Below, in pieces: positions 37,501-49,246 of a DNA stretch of 64,000 nucleotides (the first letter of the stretch is position 1; every line of letters starts with the position of its first letter). Both the position numbers and the translations under genes were made by a program. The notes under the pieces were generated by a model that saw only the letters and a list, made by a program, of their open reading frames with translations, was not told the DNA's origin and searched no databases. The DNA lies in assembly GCF_964355755.1 (NCBI RefSeq), contig NC_092678.1, positions 2,503,922 through 2,567,921 on the forward strand, in the 5' to 3' direction. This DNA comes from Antedon mediterranea. Its lineage: Eukaryota > Echinodermata > Crinoidea > Comatulida > Antedonidae.

Positions 37501-38650
37501 TATATCACATATTAACTCCATTGGCGAAAACACGTGAGCTTGTTCATAGATAAAGTCATGTTTTTTGATAACATAACGATTAAAATCGAAATATTTTTTT
37601 AGAATCTGTAAATTCAAGGTGTTATCATCGATTTTGGTCGGATTTTGTGCACACTACCATTTCGTAGGGTCTTCGCTTTCGAGGTCTTCGGTCTTCGATC
37701 TTCGCTTTCGAGGTCTTCGCTTTCGACACACCCCTTTTCTAGTAAACAGCAGCCGGTACACAATCGTTTAGAATAACTAAAATCACGATTATCCTTGCCT
37801 ATTTTAATATGTTTCCATTGCTTTTTTCTGATAATTAAATAAGGTAGTTTTGTTATACTTCACATATAAAATATTATTATATAATAACATTTAAATAAAT
37901 TAGGTTTGAATTTATTTTCATTGATTTTCATTTTTTTCCACCAAAAATATTATGAACACGCGCATGGGGCCGGGGTACTGTTTTGCTCGTAGGCTGCTTT
38001 GTAGGCCTAGCTTTTATAAGCTATGTATTCGTTTAATTAATTAATAACATTATAATTTAGAATATTCTGGTAAGGGTTTTGAATTTGATATGAATGATCG
38101 TTTGCGTAATGTGTAGTTTCCTTAAATTAATGTAGTTTTTGTAGGCCCTCGCTTGTTTGCCATATTAATTATTATTATCGTCTGCCATGCCAATTCAATT
38201 GCTCTTCTACTACTAGCCTAGGCCTAGACCTAGGCCGTAGGCCTAGGCTAGACTCTGGTAGACTGGGTCTGAACTGGCAAAGGCAGTGCGGCTAGGCTAG
38301 GGCCTATATGCCTATCTAGACGACACAACCACACACAGAGCCTGGATGTAATATATAGGTATTTATTCATAAAAAAAACACATAAATAGTACAAACAGAA
38401 GGCAGCCAACGGCTAAATAATTCTGCAAACAACGTACAAAGTAAAAATTCAAAAGAATCTAACAACAATATAATATATACAAGTACACAGTAAATCAAAT
38501 CATTAAAAATCCGTTAACATTCTTTAAAATGTTATGCGCAATTACTATTAATACTAATAAATTATTTTTTCAGGGGTACAATATAATGTTGGCTACTCCT
38601 AATCTAGGCTAGTCAAAATCATATAAAAGATATATATTTTTTCATTTCAG
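34545..38650. promoter_or_regulatory. Head-to-head NDUFB11/ATRIP promoter interval, split by the foldback element
   Basis: NDUFB11 (minus) and ATRIP (plus) diverge from this interval. Without the foldback element only about 950 bases would separate the NDUFB11 ATG from the ATRIP 5'UTR acceptor at 38650, which is typical of a shared divergent promoter. Sequence outside the element: 34545-34580 is the remaining NDUFB11 leader; 37743-38650 is AT-rich with a GGCCTA-rich patch at 38214-38310 and the end of the presumed ATRIP 5'UTR intron. No further exon can be assigned. Confidence 0.5.
34589..37734. mobile_element. Foldback DNA transposon with about 1.2-kb inverted arms and 8-bp target duplication
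   Basis: The element starts TGGGTGTGTCGAAAGCGAAG and ends with the inverse of GGGGTGTGTCGAAAGCGAAG. It is flanked by a perfect 8-bp direct repeat TTTTCTAG (34581-34588 and 37735-37742). The left arm (34589 to about 35838) is repeated inverted in the right arm (about 36548 to 37734). The outermost 90 bp are almost identical and made of GAAGACC/GAAAGC-type subrepeats; inner parts have diverged and carry indels. The unique core (about 35840-36545) holds two short minus-strand ORFs (36170-36463 and 35976-36182) with no recognisable transposase, so the copy is non-autonomous. Long inverted arms with outer short repeats and an 8-bp duplication resemble, by architecture, the TU foldback family described in sea urchins; sequence relationship was not tested. 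Confidence 0.9.
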
Positions 38651-38658
38651 TATTCAAA

Positions 38659-41600
38659 ATGTCTGCGAACTCAAGTACATGGAACAATTATCGTCATGAT
38701 AGAAATATACAGACAAACATAAATCATGGATCGGCACCATTCCCAAAGCGCCAAAGGTTAATGACCGGAGATGGTACGGATGAAATTGACGAGTTCACAG
38801 AAGACGATGACGATTTTACATCTGAAGATTTCCTCGCTATGGATGAACTGGCCTCGCAAGCGCTAACTCAAAATACAAATAGTTCCAAAAGCAAACTCCA
38901 GAATGAAAAAACTCCACTTAAAAAATGCAATTCCAATCGGGAAAATGCACCCTCTCCATATAATTCAAAGGTGTACTATCATCAACATTACCCACGTTCT
39001 GTCTCTTCTAAATCAATTCCATTTGAAGGGAAATCACAAAAGGTGTATCCGGTTCAAACTAATATACCGTTTGGAATTTCTGGTAAACATTCCAAAACGC
39101 AAAAAGGTGCACCAGTGAGTAAGACCAACATGGCAAGAGGTACAACAGCTAGTCTTACGCCCCCTGCAGACCAATCTACAAACAACGGTTTATCTGAAGT
39201 ATCTGTGGAATCGCACTCTGTTAGCTTTCAGGAATTTGAAAATATCAAGAGAGAATTAGAGAAAACAAAAAGTGAGGTAAATTTGGAAAAGTATGAACAA
39301 AAGGGATTAGGTCAAAATTATTTTTATATACAGTACATTTATATTTACAATAACGTATTCATGATTTATTTTTTTTCAATATAGTTTACTGTATGAGACA
39401 CAGTCACTGCAAACGCAGCGTGTGTGTGATTAGTTTACTGTATGAGACACAGTCACTGCAAACACAGCGTGTGTGTGATTAGTTTACTGTATGAGACACA
39501 GTCACTGCAAACACAGCGTGTGTGTGATTAGTTTACTGTAGAGACACAGTCACTGCAAACACAGCGTGTGTGTGATTAGTTTACTGTATGAGACACAGTC
39601 ACTGCAAACACAGCGTGTGTGTAATTACCCAAACAAACATTTGCTAAATAATTGCATAAACAGATTAAAAAGTAAACAAAAAGTAGTTACTGCATTATCT
39701 GCAGTAAAAAGTAACATTCTTTTTATATTAATAAAGCCCATTCCCATTTGAACACCAGCATTGCCATCACATCTGCAGTAATAGAGAAACCTAAACATAG
39801 CTTAAACTGTAAACTATTGGTATAAAAATGATTTATTTTTATACAGATGAAAACTTTGCAAAGTGAGAGGTTTGGTAAAGATGGAGAAATTAAAGTTCTA
39901 CGACAAAACCAGACCAAGTTAAATACTGAATTGAATAGAATACACCTTGAAAGAATTGAAAAAGAACAGGTAGCCAAGATGCAGAGAACAGAAAGAGAAA
40001 AAGAACTACAAACTCAGGTAGCATATCTTATGACCTACTGTATGACCATCCACTCGATCACATATTTAAAATTGGTGTTACATTTTTCCTGTATGTTTTT
40101 TTTTTAGCTCGAGAAGCTAAAAACAGAGATGCATTTTAAAAATCAAGAACTACTCGAGACACAGAGTTTGTACAAATTATCAGAGATGAAACAACAAAAG
40201 GCTAATGGGTTACTGATGTCGCCAACATCTCCAAGACGAAGTCAGCGGCGGGTGAAAGTCAAGTCGCCTGGCACACCTAAAGGATTTCCGACTTGTCGAT
40301 CCTTTATGGCTAAGGACGGTGATGCCGATACTACGGAGAAAATGAGTACAAACGACACAGGTAAAAATTATAGGAAGCTTGTAGCTACTAAAACCCTTTT
40401 TGTTTATCTAGGTTTAACACTAACTTTGGCATTTTCAAGATTCCAGATAATTGTTATTAAAGAAGAAATAACAAATTTTTATTTAAAAATTGAAACAAAT
40501 TGAATTGAAATACTGTATGTATTAATTTAATATGTATAAATGGGGAACATTAAAAACATTTTCTGTTTACAGTTGAAAAGGATGAAGAGAAAACAAAAGG
40601 GCCGACATTACCTTTGTCTTACAGAGCATGCTCATCGGACAAAATGTTCACAGGTAAGATAAATTGAAAAAGCTGTAAATCACTCAACACTCTATTTCCT
40701 TGTCACCATTATCTTAAATGTTTAAATTTATTAGTTTTGAAGAAGAGAAACTTCAATTTAATCTAATCCATTAGGAGAAGTCTTTTAATTTAATGTTTAA
40801 ATGTGTTGTTAATAGCAAATTGACACCTTACATCCATGGTGTGAACTTAAAGTTAAATGTTTAAATTGGTTGTTAAGGGTGATAAAAAGCAATAAATCTG
40901 TCGTCACTCTCTGACTTTGATTCTAATGGGGGAAACGATAGCAAATCTGACCACTTAAAATATTTAAAGGTGATTTAGATAAGTGTGTTAGACCTACAAT
41001 CCTGTTGTTTAACTTGCGTGTTTAGAGTTACATGGAATTAACAGATATAACACTGGTTGTTTATCAATTAATTACAGCCCAAATTATAAATTTTGGGACC
41101 AGAATTATTGGAATGCCCTGCCCAGTTAGGTATAATATAATAGACACTAACCATAATCAAAAAATAAGTATAAAGCTCTGTCTACACTTTATGTGACAAA
41201 ACAATTTGATGTGCAAATATATGGACAGAAAGATGTCATCACTACCATATTATTTGGGAAAATCTATTTTTTGATACTGTAGACAGCTTAAGTGTTTCTG
41301 AATGGAGCTCAAATGTGTTGGCTGCAGAAAATTCAAATTCTAGAGAGATCTTTCTAGATTGTTTATATTTTATATTCTTATTTACATTTTATTTTGGATG
41401 TTGATTATTTTTGTACTTGATATTTAATTTTTTTTACATTTATTTCTATATTTTGAAATTTTTTTCACCAGGCAACTATTGTGGGGCCAGACTGCTGAAA
41501 ACTGTTCTAGAAAGACCAGCATCTTCAGCATACACAGATAACAATAATTTCAATACTGGGTTAGTTACGTTACTAAATCCTACGACGACTCGTTTAGACC

Positions 41601-44600
41601 AGTGTTCAATGAAGAAGGACAATGTTTCCTCTACAGGGAGGCAAGTATAAAGATACAATTTACCGTTACATAATAAGTAATGAGGGTCAATGTGAAAGAA
41701 TGCCTCTATATCTGAAATTTGTTTTGTTTTTATATATTCAAGATTACCATACAGTAATCAAATTAATTCACTATCCTTAACAGGACAAACATATACACAA
41801 GATGCATAATGATTTTTTAAATGTTTTTGTTGAATATGCCATGTTAATGTCACATACAGTAGTTATTCACTTTGACCATAGAGATATTATAGTGTTAATG
41901 CTTTGACCAATAATTGGATCGGAAAAAAATATATTTACCGGAAAAATGTAATATAATTTAAAGCAAAAAATAGTCAAATTGGCTGGAAGTAAATAGTTTT
42001 TTAGTTTAATTTAACCATTGATTTTGTCTTTTTATAAGTAAAAACTTTTTTTTTTAAATTTTTTTTTTGGGGGGGACAATACATCTTTAATACAATGTTG
42101 ATTATATTTTGTTGTTTTCTGTTTTAATAGGTTGACTTCCTTGAGAGAAGACACAGTCAAGAAGTTTGAATCTTCATTATCTGTTTACTCAGAAAATGTT
42201 GACTTAGCTTTAAGGACAGTTATAGATCTTTTGAACAGTACTACTACATCTACTGATGACAATTTGAATACCTCAGAGAAAAACACTGCCATCCAACTAT
42301 TGCCATCTCTTGAACACCATTTGACACTCTATGTCGATCATCTGGACAAACCATTTGACATCCCGACATCCTCCACCACGCTGACATCCACCAGTAGTCT
42401 CAATACCAGATCGTTGGATATGTATCAAAGCTCTTCTATGACTTCTAAGGATTTCTCTTTGACCTGTTTGGAAGATAATGTCTTGAGTGCCTTAGTGGTG
42501 CTGCAGAAGTTGGTCGGATGTTGTGATGCTGTTGCTAATAAGATTCTTGCACAAGATCTGTTGGAGGTTCCATTGTCAATTTCTACAATAGATTTTGATG
42601 TATCCGCACCTCTTATTGTTAGTATTACTTTTCACTTATTTTCTAAATAATGTAACAGCGGTATAAGTGTGAATGACCTCCACTTGACCTGCTCTTTCCT
42701 ACCCTTCCATTTAAAAAAAAGCAAAAATACTTTGGTCAACACTGATGAATGTGTACACATATGGCATGTGTGCACTTTAAAGAACCCAGTGCATCTTTCA
42801 GAAGAGTAGGTTACTCTGGTGTACCTGTACTCAGCCCAGTTAGGCTTCGAAACACAGGTCACTCCCAACAAATGTACTGTTTAAATTTAGAATATATGAC
42901 ATAATGTTTCTTTATTTTGTAGAGTCAATCTGGTACATGCAAGTCTACCATTTCAGTCCACGACAGTTCTTCTGGTTTGAATTTTGTGAGGTCACACATT
43001 TTTAAAAAGCTTGTTAGACTTATTTGCATCCAGCAGAAAGCTTGCCAGCATAGTAAAATCATGGAAGAGGCCTTGAAACTGTTGGTTATCCTCACAAGAA
43101 GATGTGAAAAATCTATGCTGATAAGGTAACTTTGTCAAGTAAATTTTCAAACTAATCATTGATAACATTTAAAAATCAGAATGATTTAAAATAATTTATT
43201 TTAAACAAAATCACACCCTACTGTGGAAAATCTTACAGAATTTAAACAATTATTTATTCATTCGGCTCGGGAGTTTCAAAATCAAGAACACACTGTCGTC
43301 TGAATGACATGCGACTCCCTAGATAAATGGATGTGTGTGGCTGTGTGTGTGTACTAGTACACCAGGGTAATCCCCTACTTGTCTGAAAAGATGTACTAGG
43401 TTCTTTAAAATTCACACGAGCCAGATGTGTACACTAGACCTACGGTTTATATTCCTTATTATCAGAAACCATGGAGGGAGTGAACCTCGGACCCTTGCCG
43501 ATGTTATGGCTATGGATTGTGGTTCCACTGTCTAAACCATTCATCCTCACTCTCACTTTTAACTGCTTGGCTACTCACTTGCACCATGCAGATTAACTAA
43601 GTAACTTAAAAACATTTAAAACTATATGAAAATATCTATAATGAAATCTCTTATAATACATATAAATTTAAAATCCTAGTAGTACAAGTTATGAAACCAT
43701 GTTTTAGTCATACATTCAGGAAACCATGTGAAACCAAGTTTGTACTAAAGGACAATACTTAGTTGAATACCATTAGTGTTCTGTGCCTTATTTTTTAAAC
43801 CATATTTGTTTCAGATTTAAAGTACTTCTTATTGAAGAACCCTTTCCGAATCTGCTTGATCTTGACATCACTTTTGAACAGGTTCACCTTGTTCTTGATT
43901 TACTTGTGAACTTAGCTGCAAACTTTGACCTAGCTAAAACATTCTGCAATCAAAAAGGTGATTAAGTAAATTAAATTTTCTTTGATATTTGTTTTTGATA
44001 GCCTATCCTGAATGATCTATACACTTAATATTTGACAAAATGTTTTCTTTATTTCGTTATATATACTTTATATTATCAATTTATTTTGTCTATTTCTATC
44101 TATTTTTATTTCACTGTATTTCCTGTATCTTATAATTTACTTTTATAATTTCAGATTCATGTCTGCTGCTAAAACTATATGAATATGCTGTATATGGTCT
44201 GCAAGATTTTTCTCTCTGTCAAATAACATTGATAAGGTCAAAGGTTAGTTTTCAATATTTAATATTACTATAATCAACTGTCAATCATTCAATGCTAGCA
44301 CAACTTGTCTAATGAATTAATTTGATACCTTGAATTATTGTTTTGAGTTTTTTATAAAGTTTTGTTCTGTTTTTAAAACTCTTCTTCTCACAGATTTATA
44401 AATCATAGCATTGTATGATCTGCTATCACAAACACTTTACTGATGTTTAAAATCCATCCTACATCTTTCACATATAATGGTTTTTTCATACAGGTGTTTA
44501 AGTTGTTATCAAGTGTTATATTTGGACACTCCTTGGGTTTGAAGCTGCTCTCAGAAGCTAATTGCAGATGCAGCCTGCAGCTCGTTAAAACGGTAATCTT

Positions 44601-45823
44601 GACTTTAGATAAAGAGTACAGAGAATTATCAACTACAGAAGACTACCTTATTAGGTGAGTTATATTTTCAAAATATCTCACAACTCTTATGACAGGCAGT
44701 TCTCTTAAGCTCTGTCTACACTATCAAACTTTATTTGACAAAAAAATGGGATGTGCCTATATATGATGATGTCATATCACTACCATATTTGGGCACATCA
44801 CACTTTTTTTGTCAAACTAGTTTGATAGTGTAGACTGAGCTTTATGCATAGCTTACCTTTGTGCCTAGTCCATTTCACTTGATGTCCTATCTGAAGGAAA
44901 AGGAAATGAAAGTTGCACAGCTGATCCTTTCCGACACACCATTCTGGTAATGGTGCTGATCGCAATCTCTCTCATATTGTTTTTTGATTTTAAAAACTCC
45001 ACACTGGGTGTTTAAAACAACGTGGACATATCTATCTAATTTATTTTTTTTATATTTTATTAGACTTGCATTTCTAAGACAGGGTATTGTGTTACTTCAC
45101 ACGCTGTCATTTAACGATCAACTGTTTCATGAACACCGTATAGATGTGGAACATTACTATGTGCATCTTATAACAGGATTATCAAAACTGTTTAAACAAT
45201 CTGATGTGATTCCAGACCAAGAAGGTAAGACAGACTTCCCTAATAAAGTGTGGCTCCCACTAGCCATGCAACGCAACATAACCTACGCAACATAAGGAAA
45301 TGCTATTCCAATAATTTTGTTTGCCCCGCCTGCGTGAAATCAAACCTGCTTAGTTGCTCGTCAACATTAGTTGCTGTAGACTTGACCTGGTACACCCAGC
45401 ATACTTTCGAGTACGCGCTGTACTATATTTTCCTGTGTTCTTACGTTTGTTGCGTGAAACCAAACTGAATTGATTTCCCATAGCGATTTTGCAGCACTGT
45501 TGAGTCGTCTGTTCCCACTTGTGATTACGCAATACAGCACTTTGTGTCATTGCGTTGCATCCTAGTGGGTACCATGCTTTACAGACACTGTAACTAGAGA
45601 TCCCCCCATTTAAGGACCCTTTAATTACCCACCCCTCTTATCATAGGCAATCTCTATTTTTTGGCCCCCCTATTCAAAGACCCTTTTAAGGAATCCTCCA
45701 ATAGATAATTTTTGTTTTACAGTTTATATTGTAGAGGAATTGTGGGATTTTGACCAGTCTGACGATAATGAGTGGGAACAGGAGGGCGATTATGAAGCGC
45801 AGACAGATATGGACGTGTCATAA
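38659..45823 (+). CDS. ATRIP: ATR-interacting protein (ATRIP)
   Basis: Twelve coding exons: 38659-39276, 39847-40017, 40108-40360, 40573-40653, 41472-41640, 42131-42617, 42923-43125, 43815-43957, 44155-44243, 44494-44654, 45064-45224, 45723-45823. They give 878 aa. ATRIP is the obligate nuclear partner of the checkpoint kinase ATR and brings it to RPA-coated single-stranded DNA. Residues 42-71 form an acidic stretch ending in MDELASQAL, matching the RPA-binding motif region of vertebrate ATRIP. About 190-290 is coiled coil (GEIKVLR is conserved). Residues 302-320 are basic with SP/TP sites. About 430-845 is the α-helical region, with CLLLKLYEY and NCRCSLQLVKTV matching the human protein. The C-terminus has EELWDFDQ (850-857) in place of the ATR-recruitment motif EExxxDDL. 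An acceptor (TTTCATTTCAG, ending 38650) eight bases before the ATG implies a 5'UTR intron. All introns are GT-AG except intron 5, which is GC-AG. Human ATRIP is 791 aa. Confidence 0.93.
39382..39624. repeat. 49-bp tandem repeat, 5 copies (ATRIP intron 1)
   Basis: Units start TAGTTTACTGTATGAGACAC and end GCGTGTGTGTGAT. Copies are nearly identical; one lacks two bases. The array starts about 105 bases after the exon 1 donor. Confidence 0.9.
41174..41288. mobile_element. MITE family A, copy 6 (ATRIP intron 4)
   Basis: AGCTCTGTCTACAC start and TGTAGACAGCT end, flanked by TAA on both sides, the 3-bp duplication expected of PIF/Harbinger elements. Confidence 0.75.
41778..41805 (-). mobile_element. 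Fragment of SINE family 2 (ATRIP intron 5)
   Basis: ACAAACATATACACAAGATG is shared exactly with the SINE at 47735-47957; nothing else of the element is left. Confidence 0.4.
42745..42865 (+). mobile_element. SINE family 3, body fragment (ATRIP intron 6)
   Basis: CTTTAAAGAACCCAGTGCAT and TAGGTTACTCTGGTGTAC match the inverse of 43340-43440. The tRNA-like head is missing. Confidence 0.5.
43315..43560 (-). mobile_element. tRNA-derived SINE family 3 (ATRIP intron 7)
   Basis: Minus strand: tRNA-like head with GAGGTTCACTCC (B box) near 43470, then a body with TTTAAAGAACCTAGTACATC shared with 42745-42850, and a CA/GT-rich end. Confidence 0.6.
44708..44841. mobile_element. MITE family A, copy 7 (ATRIP intron 10)
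   Basis: Inverted ends AGCTCTGTCTACACTATC and AGTTTGATAGTGTAGACT, flanked by TTA on both sides. It lies 54 bases after the donor at 44655. Confidence 0.85.
45245..45581. mobile_element. Harbinger-like MITE family B, copy 1 (ATRIP intron 11)
   Basis: Inverted ends GTGTGGCTCCCACTAG and CTAGTGGGTACCATGCT, with CAACGCAAC-type words inside each. It starts about 20 bases after the splice donor of exon 11. Confidence 0.65.
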
Positions 45824-46009
45824 ATACTTTTGATATAGCTTGCATATATCAAATTCATATACAATAGAGTAATAGATGCAGCCATTAGGCGATCTAACTA
45901 AGTTTTTCAACTTATGATTACATGTAGTAAGTTTTAAGGTGATAATGAATTATAGTACCATTATTATAGCCATATTATAACTATAATAATAAGTATTACC
46001 TCAAAACCT

Positions 46010-46390
46010 ACTACACTAAGGGCCAGGCCAGCAAAGGTTGTGATCTTCTAGCTAGCTAGTTAAGCCAGGCCAGCAAAGGTTGTGATCATCTCGCTAGCTT
46101 GTTAAGCAAAGCCAACAAAGATCACAATCGTCTGGCTATAGAGTTATGCCAGACCAGCAAAGATCGCGATCGTCTAGCTACTGTACGTAGTTAACCCAGT
46201 TTGTGATCACCTAGCTACATAGTTAAGCAAAGCCAGCAAAGGTTCTGATCGTCTAGCTACGTAGTTAAGCAAAGCCAGCAAAGGTTCTGATCGTCTAGCT
46301 ACGTAGTTAAGCAAAGCCAGCAAAGGTTATGATCGTTTGGCTTTGTAGAAAAGCAAGGCCACCAAAAATCGTGATCATTTAGCGAGCTCA
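46010..46390. repeat. Minisatellite, about 43-46 bp unit
   Basis: Units contain AAGCAAAGCCAGCAAAGGTT and GATCGTCTAGCTACGTAGTT; eight or nine copies, the middle ones most alike. It lies just downstream of ATRIP. Confidence 0.8.
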
Positions 46391-46729
46391 TTTAAAACTA
46401 AATTCTTTTCTGATGTACGTACTTAATGAATTCTTAAAATCATAATCCTCAAGCAGCTGAAAACAATTATACAGTATTTCTATAATTCGCTGTTCTTAAA
46501 GATAGAAGTTATCACTTTTTTTTAAAGAAAGCAAAATTTACCTAAATCTGCATTTTAGGATTCAAACGAAATAAGGCACTTATAGAAACTATTATTGGTA
46601 GGTTTCAAACTTTTATATGTGTAGAAATCGTGCATATGTTTCTATATTCTCTTTGTAAAACTTCTTTTATCTGCTCACTCAGGAGTATAAATGGGTACAA
46701 CCAGACATTTCCAGATTTTAATAAAAAGT

Positions 46730-46735
46730 TGCATT
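46730..46735 (+). terminator. Candidate polyadenylation signal of ATRIP
   Basis: First AATAAA noticed after the ATRIP stop, about 900 bases downstream. If used, the 3'UTR would include the minisatellite at 46010-46390. Confidence 0.25.
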
Positions 46736-47097
46736 CCATAATCATAATTGATTAACTTTTTGTTACAATTATAGATTAACTTTTTGTAGCGTTTTTTTAG
46801 AAAATATTTAAAACAAAAAATGTACATTAACATAAAACTATATTGGACATTGTATGTTTCCTTTCTGTTTTATTTTGAACTTTCAACGTTTATATGAGTT
46901 TTTTGTTGAAAGTTTTAAGATTCAGCTGTTACAGTAAGTGTTTTTTCATTTGAGGTGTTCATTCAACCATAACAAATGTCCGTGTATGTTTGAATCCAGT
47001 GGCGGATGCTTTATGTTGTGGATGTAGAACTGTTTGGTTGATGGTCATGATTATCGCTCTCAAGTTTGTATTTTAAGCTGTAATTTGATGTGTATAA

Positions 47098-47330
47098 CAC
47101 TGGTCTTTGATCAAGATGCTCGCCCTGTAAGTGAAGAGGTACTGGTGCGAATCTTCCCAGATATCTTAATGTATTGAATTTGTCCAATAATGTTCTATGG
47201 TTATACTGTCTATGTATTTACCTTCATCTTCAGCTATGATTCAATCAACCATCTGTGGTCTTCTGATTAAGCACCTGTATTATAAGTGAGACGTCACAGG
47301 TTCGAATCTTACTGGAAGATATGTATTATG
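47098..47330 (+). mobile_element. Two short tRNA-like SINE family 4 units
   Basis: Unit 1 (47098-47160): CTGGTCTTTGATCAAGATGC and GGTGCGAATCTTCC. Unit 2 (47253-47318): TGTGGTCTTCTGATTAAGCA and CAGGTTCGAATCTTACTGG. Both have A- and B-box-like words 30-40 bases apart. Confidence 0.45.
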
Positions 47331-47344
47331 TATTTTTATGTATT

Positions 47345-48288
47345 ATTTCCAAGTCCATTCTTCTAATTCTCTTTTTACTATCTTCTAATCTCCCTTCTAA
47401 GTTCCTTCTTCTAACTCTCTTCCTTCTTCTAACTCTCTTCCTTCTTCTAACTCTCCACTTCAAACCGCCTTCGTCCACCTCCTTACTCCCTGTATTCTAA
47501 ATTATTTCTTTTAACCATCTTCTTCCAACTTCCTTTTTTAACTGCCTTTCTTCCAACTTCCTTGTTTTATTCCTTTTTTTTATCTCCTTTCTTTCTTTTA
47601 ACTCCTTTCTTTTAACTTCATTGTATCTCACTTCTGGCAACTCCCTTCTTCCAACTTCCTTGTTTTAACTGCCTTTCCTCCAACTCCCTTCTTTTATTCT
47701 TTTCCTTTATCCCCCCCTTTTTTTTAACCCATATTTAATGAGGGTGATCCATCCAGCTATTGCTGATCATTAGGGACCCTCAGAGGTTCACAAGACAAAC
47801 ATATACACAAGATGCTCTACATAAACAAAGTCTTATTACAAGTCTTTGGGAGTGGAGTAATTTGGTCCTTAGAAAAAATCCTGACATGTGACGGGACTTG
47901 AACCCAGGACCCTTGGAGTGGTAGCCAAGCATCATAACCACCAAGCCACAACTCCACTATAATGAGTCCCTTCTTTTAACCATCTTCTTCCAATTCCCTT
48001 CTTTTAACCACCTTTGTCCAATCCCTTCTGCTAACTCCCTTCTTCCAACCTCCTTCTTTTAACCACCTTCGTCCAACTCCGTTCTTCCAACTTCCTGCTT
48101 TTAACCACCTATCAACTTTTTTCTGCCAACTCCCTTCTTCCAACTCCCTTCTTCCAATTCCCTTCTTTTATCTCCCTTCTTTCTTTAGACTCATTTCTTC
48201 GAACTCCCTTCCCACTCCTTCTTTTTTCCCTTCATTTATTCCCCTTCTTTCTTTTAACTCCTTTCTTCTAACTCCCTTCTTCAAAGGT
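47345..48288. repeat. CT-rich tandem repeat (CTTCTAACTCC/CTTCCAACTCC), split by a SINE
   Basis: Irregular 11-25 bp pyrimidine-rich units such as CTTCTTCCAACTCC and TTTTAACCACC run from 47345 to about 47716 and again from 47966 to 48288. The SINE at 47735-47957 separates the halves. Confidence 0.8.
47735..47957 (-). mobile_element. tRNA-derived SINE family 2, copy inserted in CT-rich repeat
   Basis: Minus-strand copy closely matching 59203-59440 over its whole length, including CTAAGGACCAAATTACT and GGTTCAAGTCCCGTCACATG. CT-rich tandem repeat continues on both sides, so the SINE landed in the array. Confidence 0.8.
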
Positions 48289-48534
48289 CATCATGTTGAA
48301 AGCGTCACGTTGCCACGGCTCCAAATGGAACAGCATAATTATTGTTAATTAACGATAACTTTGTTGTTACATTGTCGCAAAGAGCGGCACCGGTAACGAC
48401 TAATTACCGGTTATTTATTATATAAATTAGCTCAAATTAAATCCGTTTTATAAAAGTTGATTGTAGATCATTTAATTGAATGCTTATTCAATTTTCGCCT
48501 TGCGTGAGGTATAGTATTTACAGCAGTATCTTAT

Positions 48535-48625
48535 CTGTGGTTCGACACGCTAAATCCAGGTCACTGGTCTTTAAGACACTTGCACTGTAAAGAAGATCAC
48601 GGGTTCGAATCTGACAACTATATTT
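48535..48625 (+). mobile_element. Short tRNA-like SINE family 4 unit
   Basis: CACTGGTCTTTAAGACACTT then CACGGGTTCGAATCTGAC. The B box is intact; the acceptor stem does not pair convincingly, so it is not a functional tRNA gene. Confidence 0.4.
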
Positions 48626-48761
48626 TTCTTTTTGTGAAAATGTTCCATACCGTATGATACAAATATCCGTTACAGTTAATACAAAGTGAAATGATACGAA
48701 TAGAATTACATAGGTGATATTCCAAATGTTTACACTAATTATTAATATGGAGATCATACTT

Positions 48762-48944
48762 AAGCTTGGTTCCCACTAGAACGTAACGCAAGGACGTAAA
48801 CGCAACGCAAGCGTTTTAACCAATGACAAGCGAAGTTATAGACAGTTAGCAATCACAAGCGAATACGACATCGCCTGTGATTGGTCAATTCACTTGCGTT
48901 GCGTTACGTCCTTGCGTTGCGTCGCTAGTGGGAACCACGCTTTA
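48762..48944. mobile_element. MITE family B, copy 2 (complete, about 70-bp inverted ends)
   Basis: AGCTTGGTTCCCACTAG at the left and CTAGTGGGAACCACGCT at the right, each followed inward by GCAACGCAAG words, flanked by TTA on both sides. The centre holds AATCACAAGCGAAT. Confidence 0.8.
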
Positions 48945-49246
48945 GAAGACAATCGCCATAACCACGTCGGCAATCGTTATCTTTTCATTTTATTTACCTT
49001 TCTCAACATCATTGTTTGTTAACCTCATTTTTGCCAGTTATAACGCATTTTCTTATAGTCTATGTTTACCTCAATAATGTTCGAAATGTTCCGTTTACAA
49101 ACTATGACTGATTGAAATGAATCTTTTTTGCTGTTTTCATTCGTCGTTTGTGATTGGTGACATTTACCACTTTCTCCTCATTCATCTATAAGCCTGTAAC
49201 CTCCATCTTAAGCAGTATTCTAATTCGTCAATTCCTCTCATCTATT

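Noticed and set aside
41411-41644. GT donor at 41645 for ATRIP exon 5
   Set aside because: It would add four bases and shift the frame into exon 6; the GC donor at 41641 keeps frame.
48535-48625. Functional tRNA gene
   Set aside because: A B-box-like GGTTCGAATC is present but a cloverleaf with paired acceptor and anticodon stems could not be formed; the same degenerate unit occurs elsewhere, so it is SINE-like.
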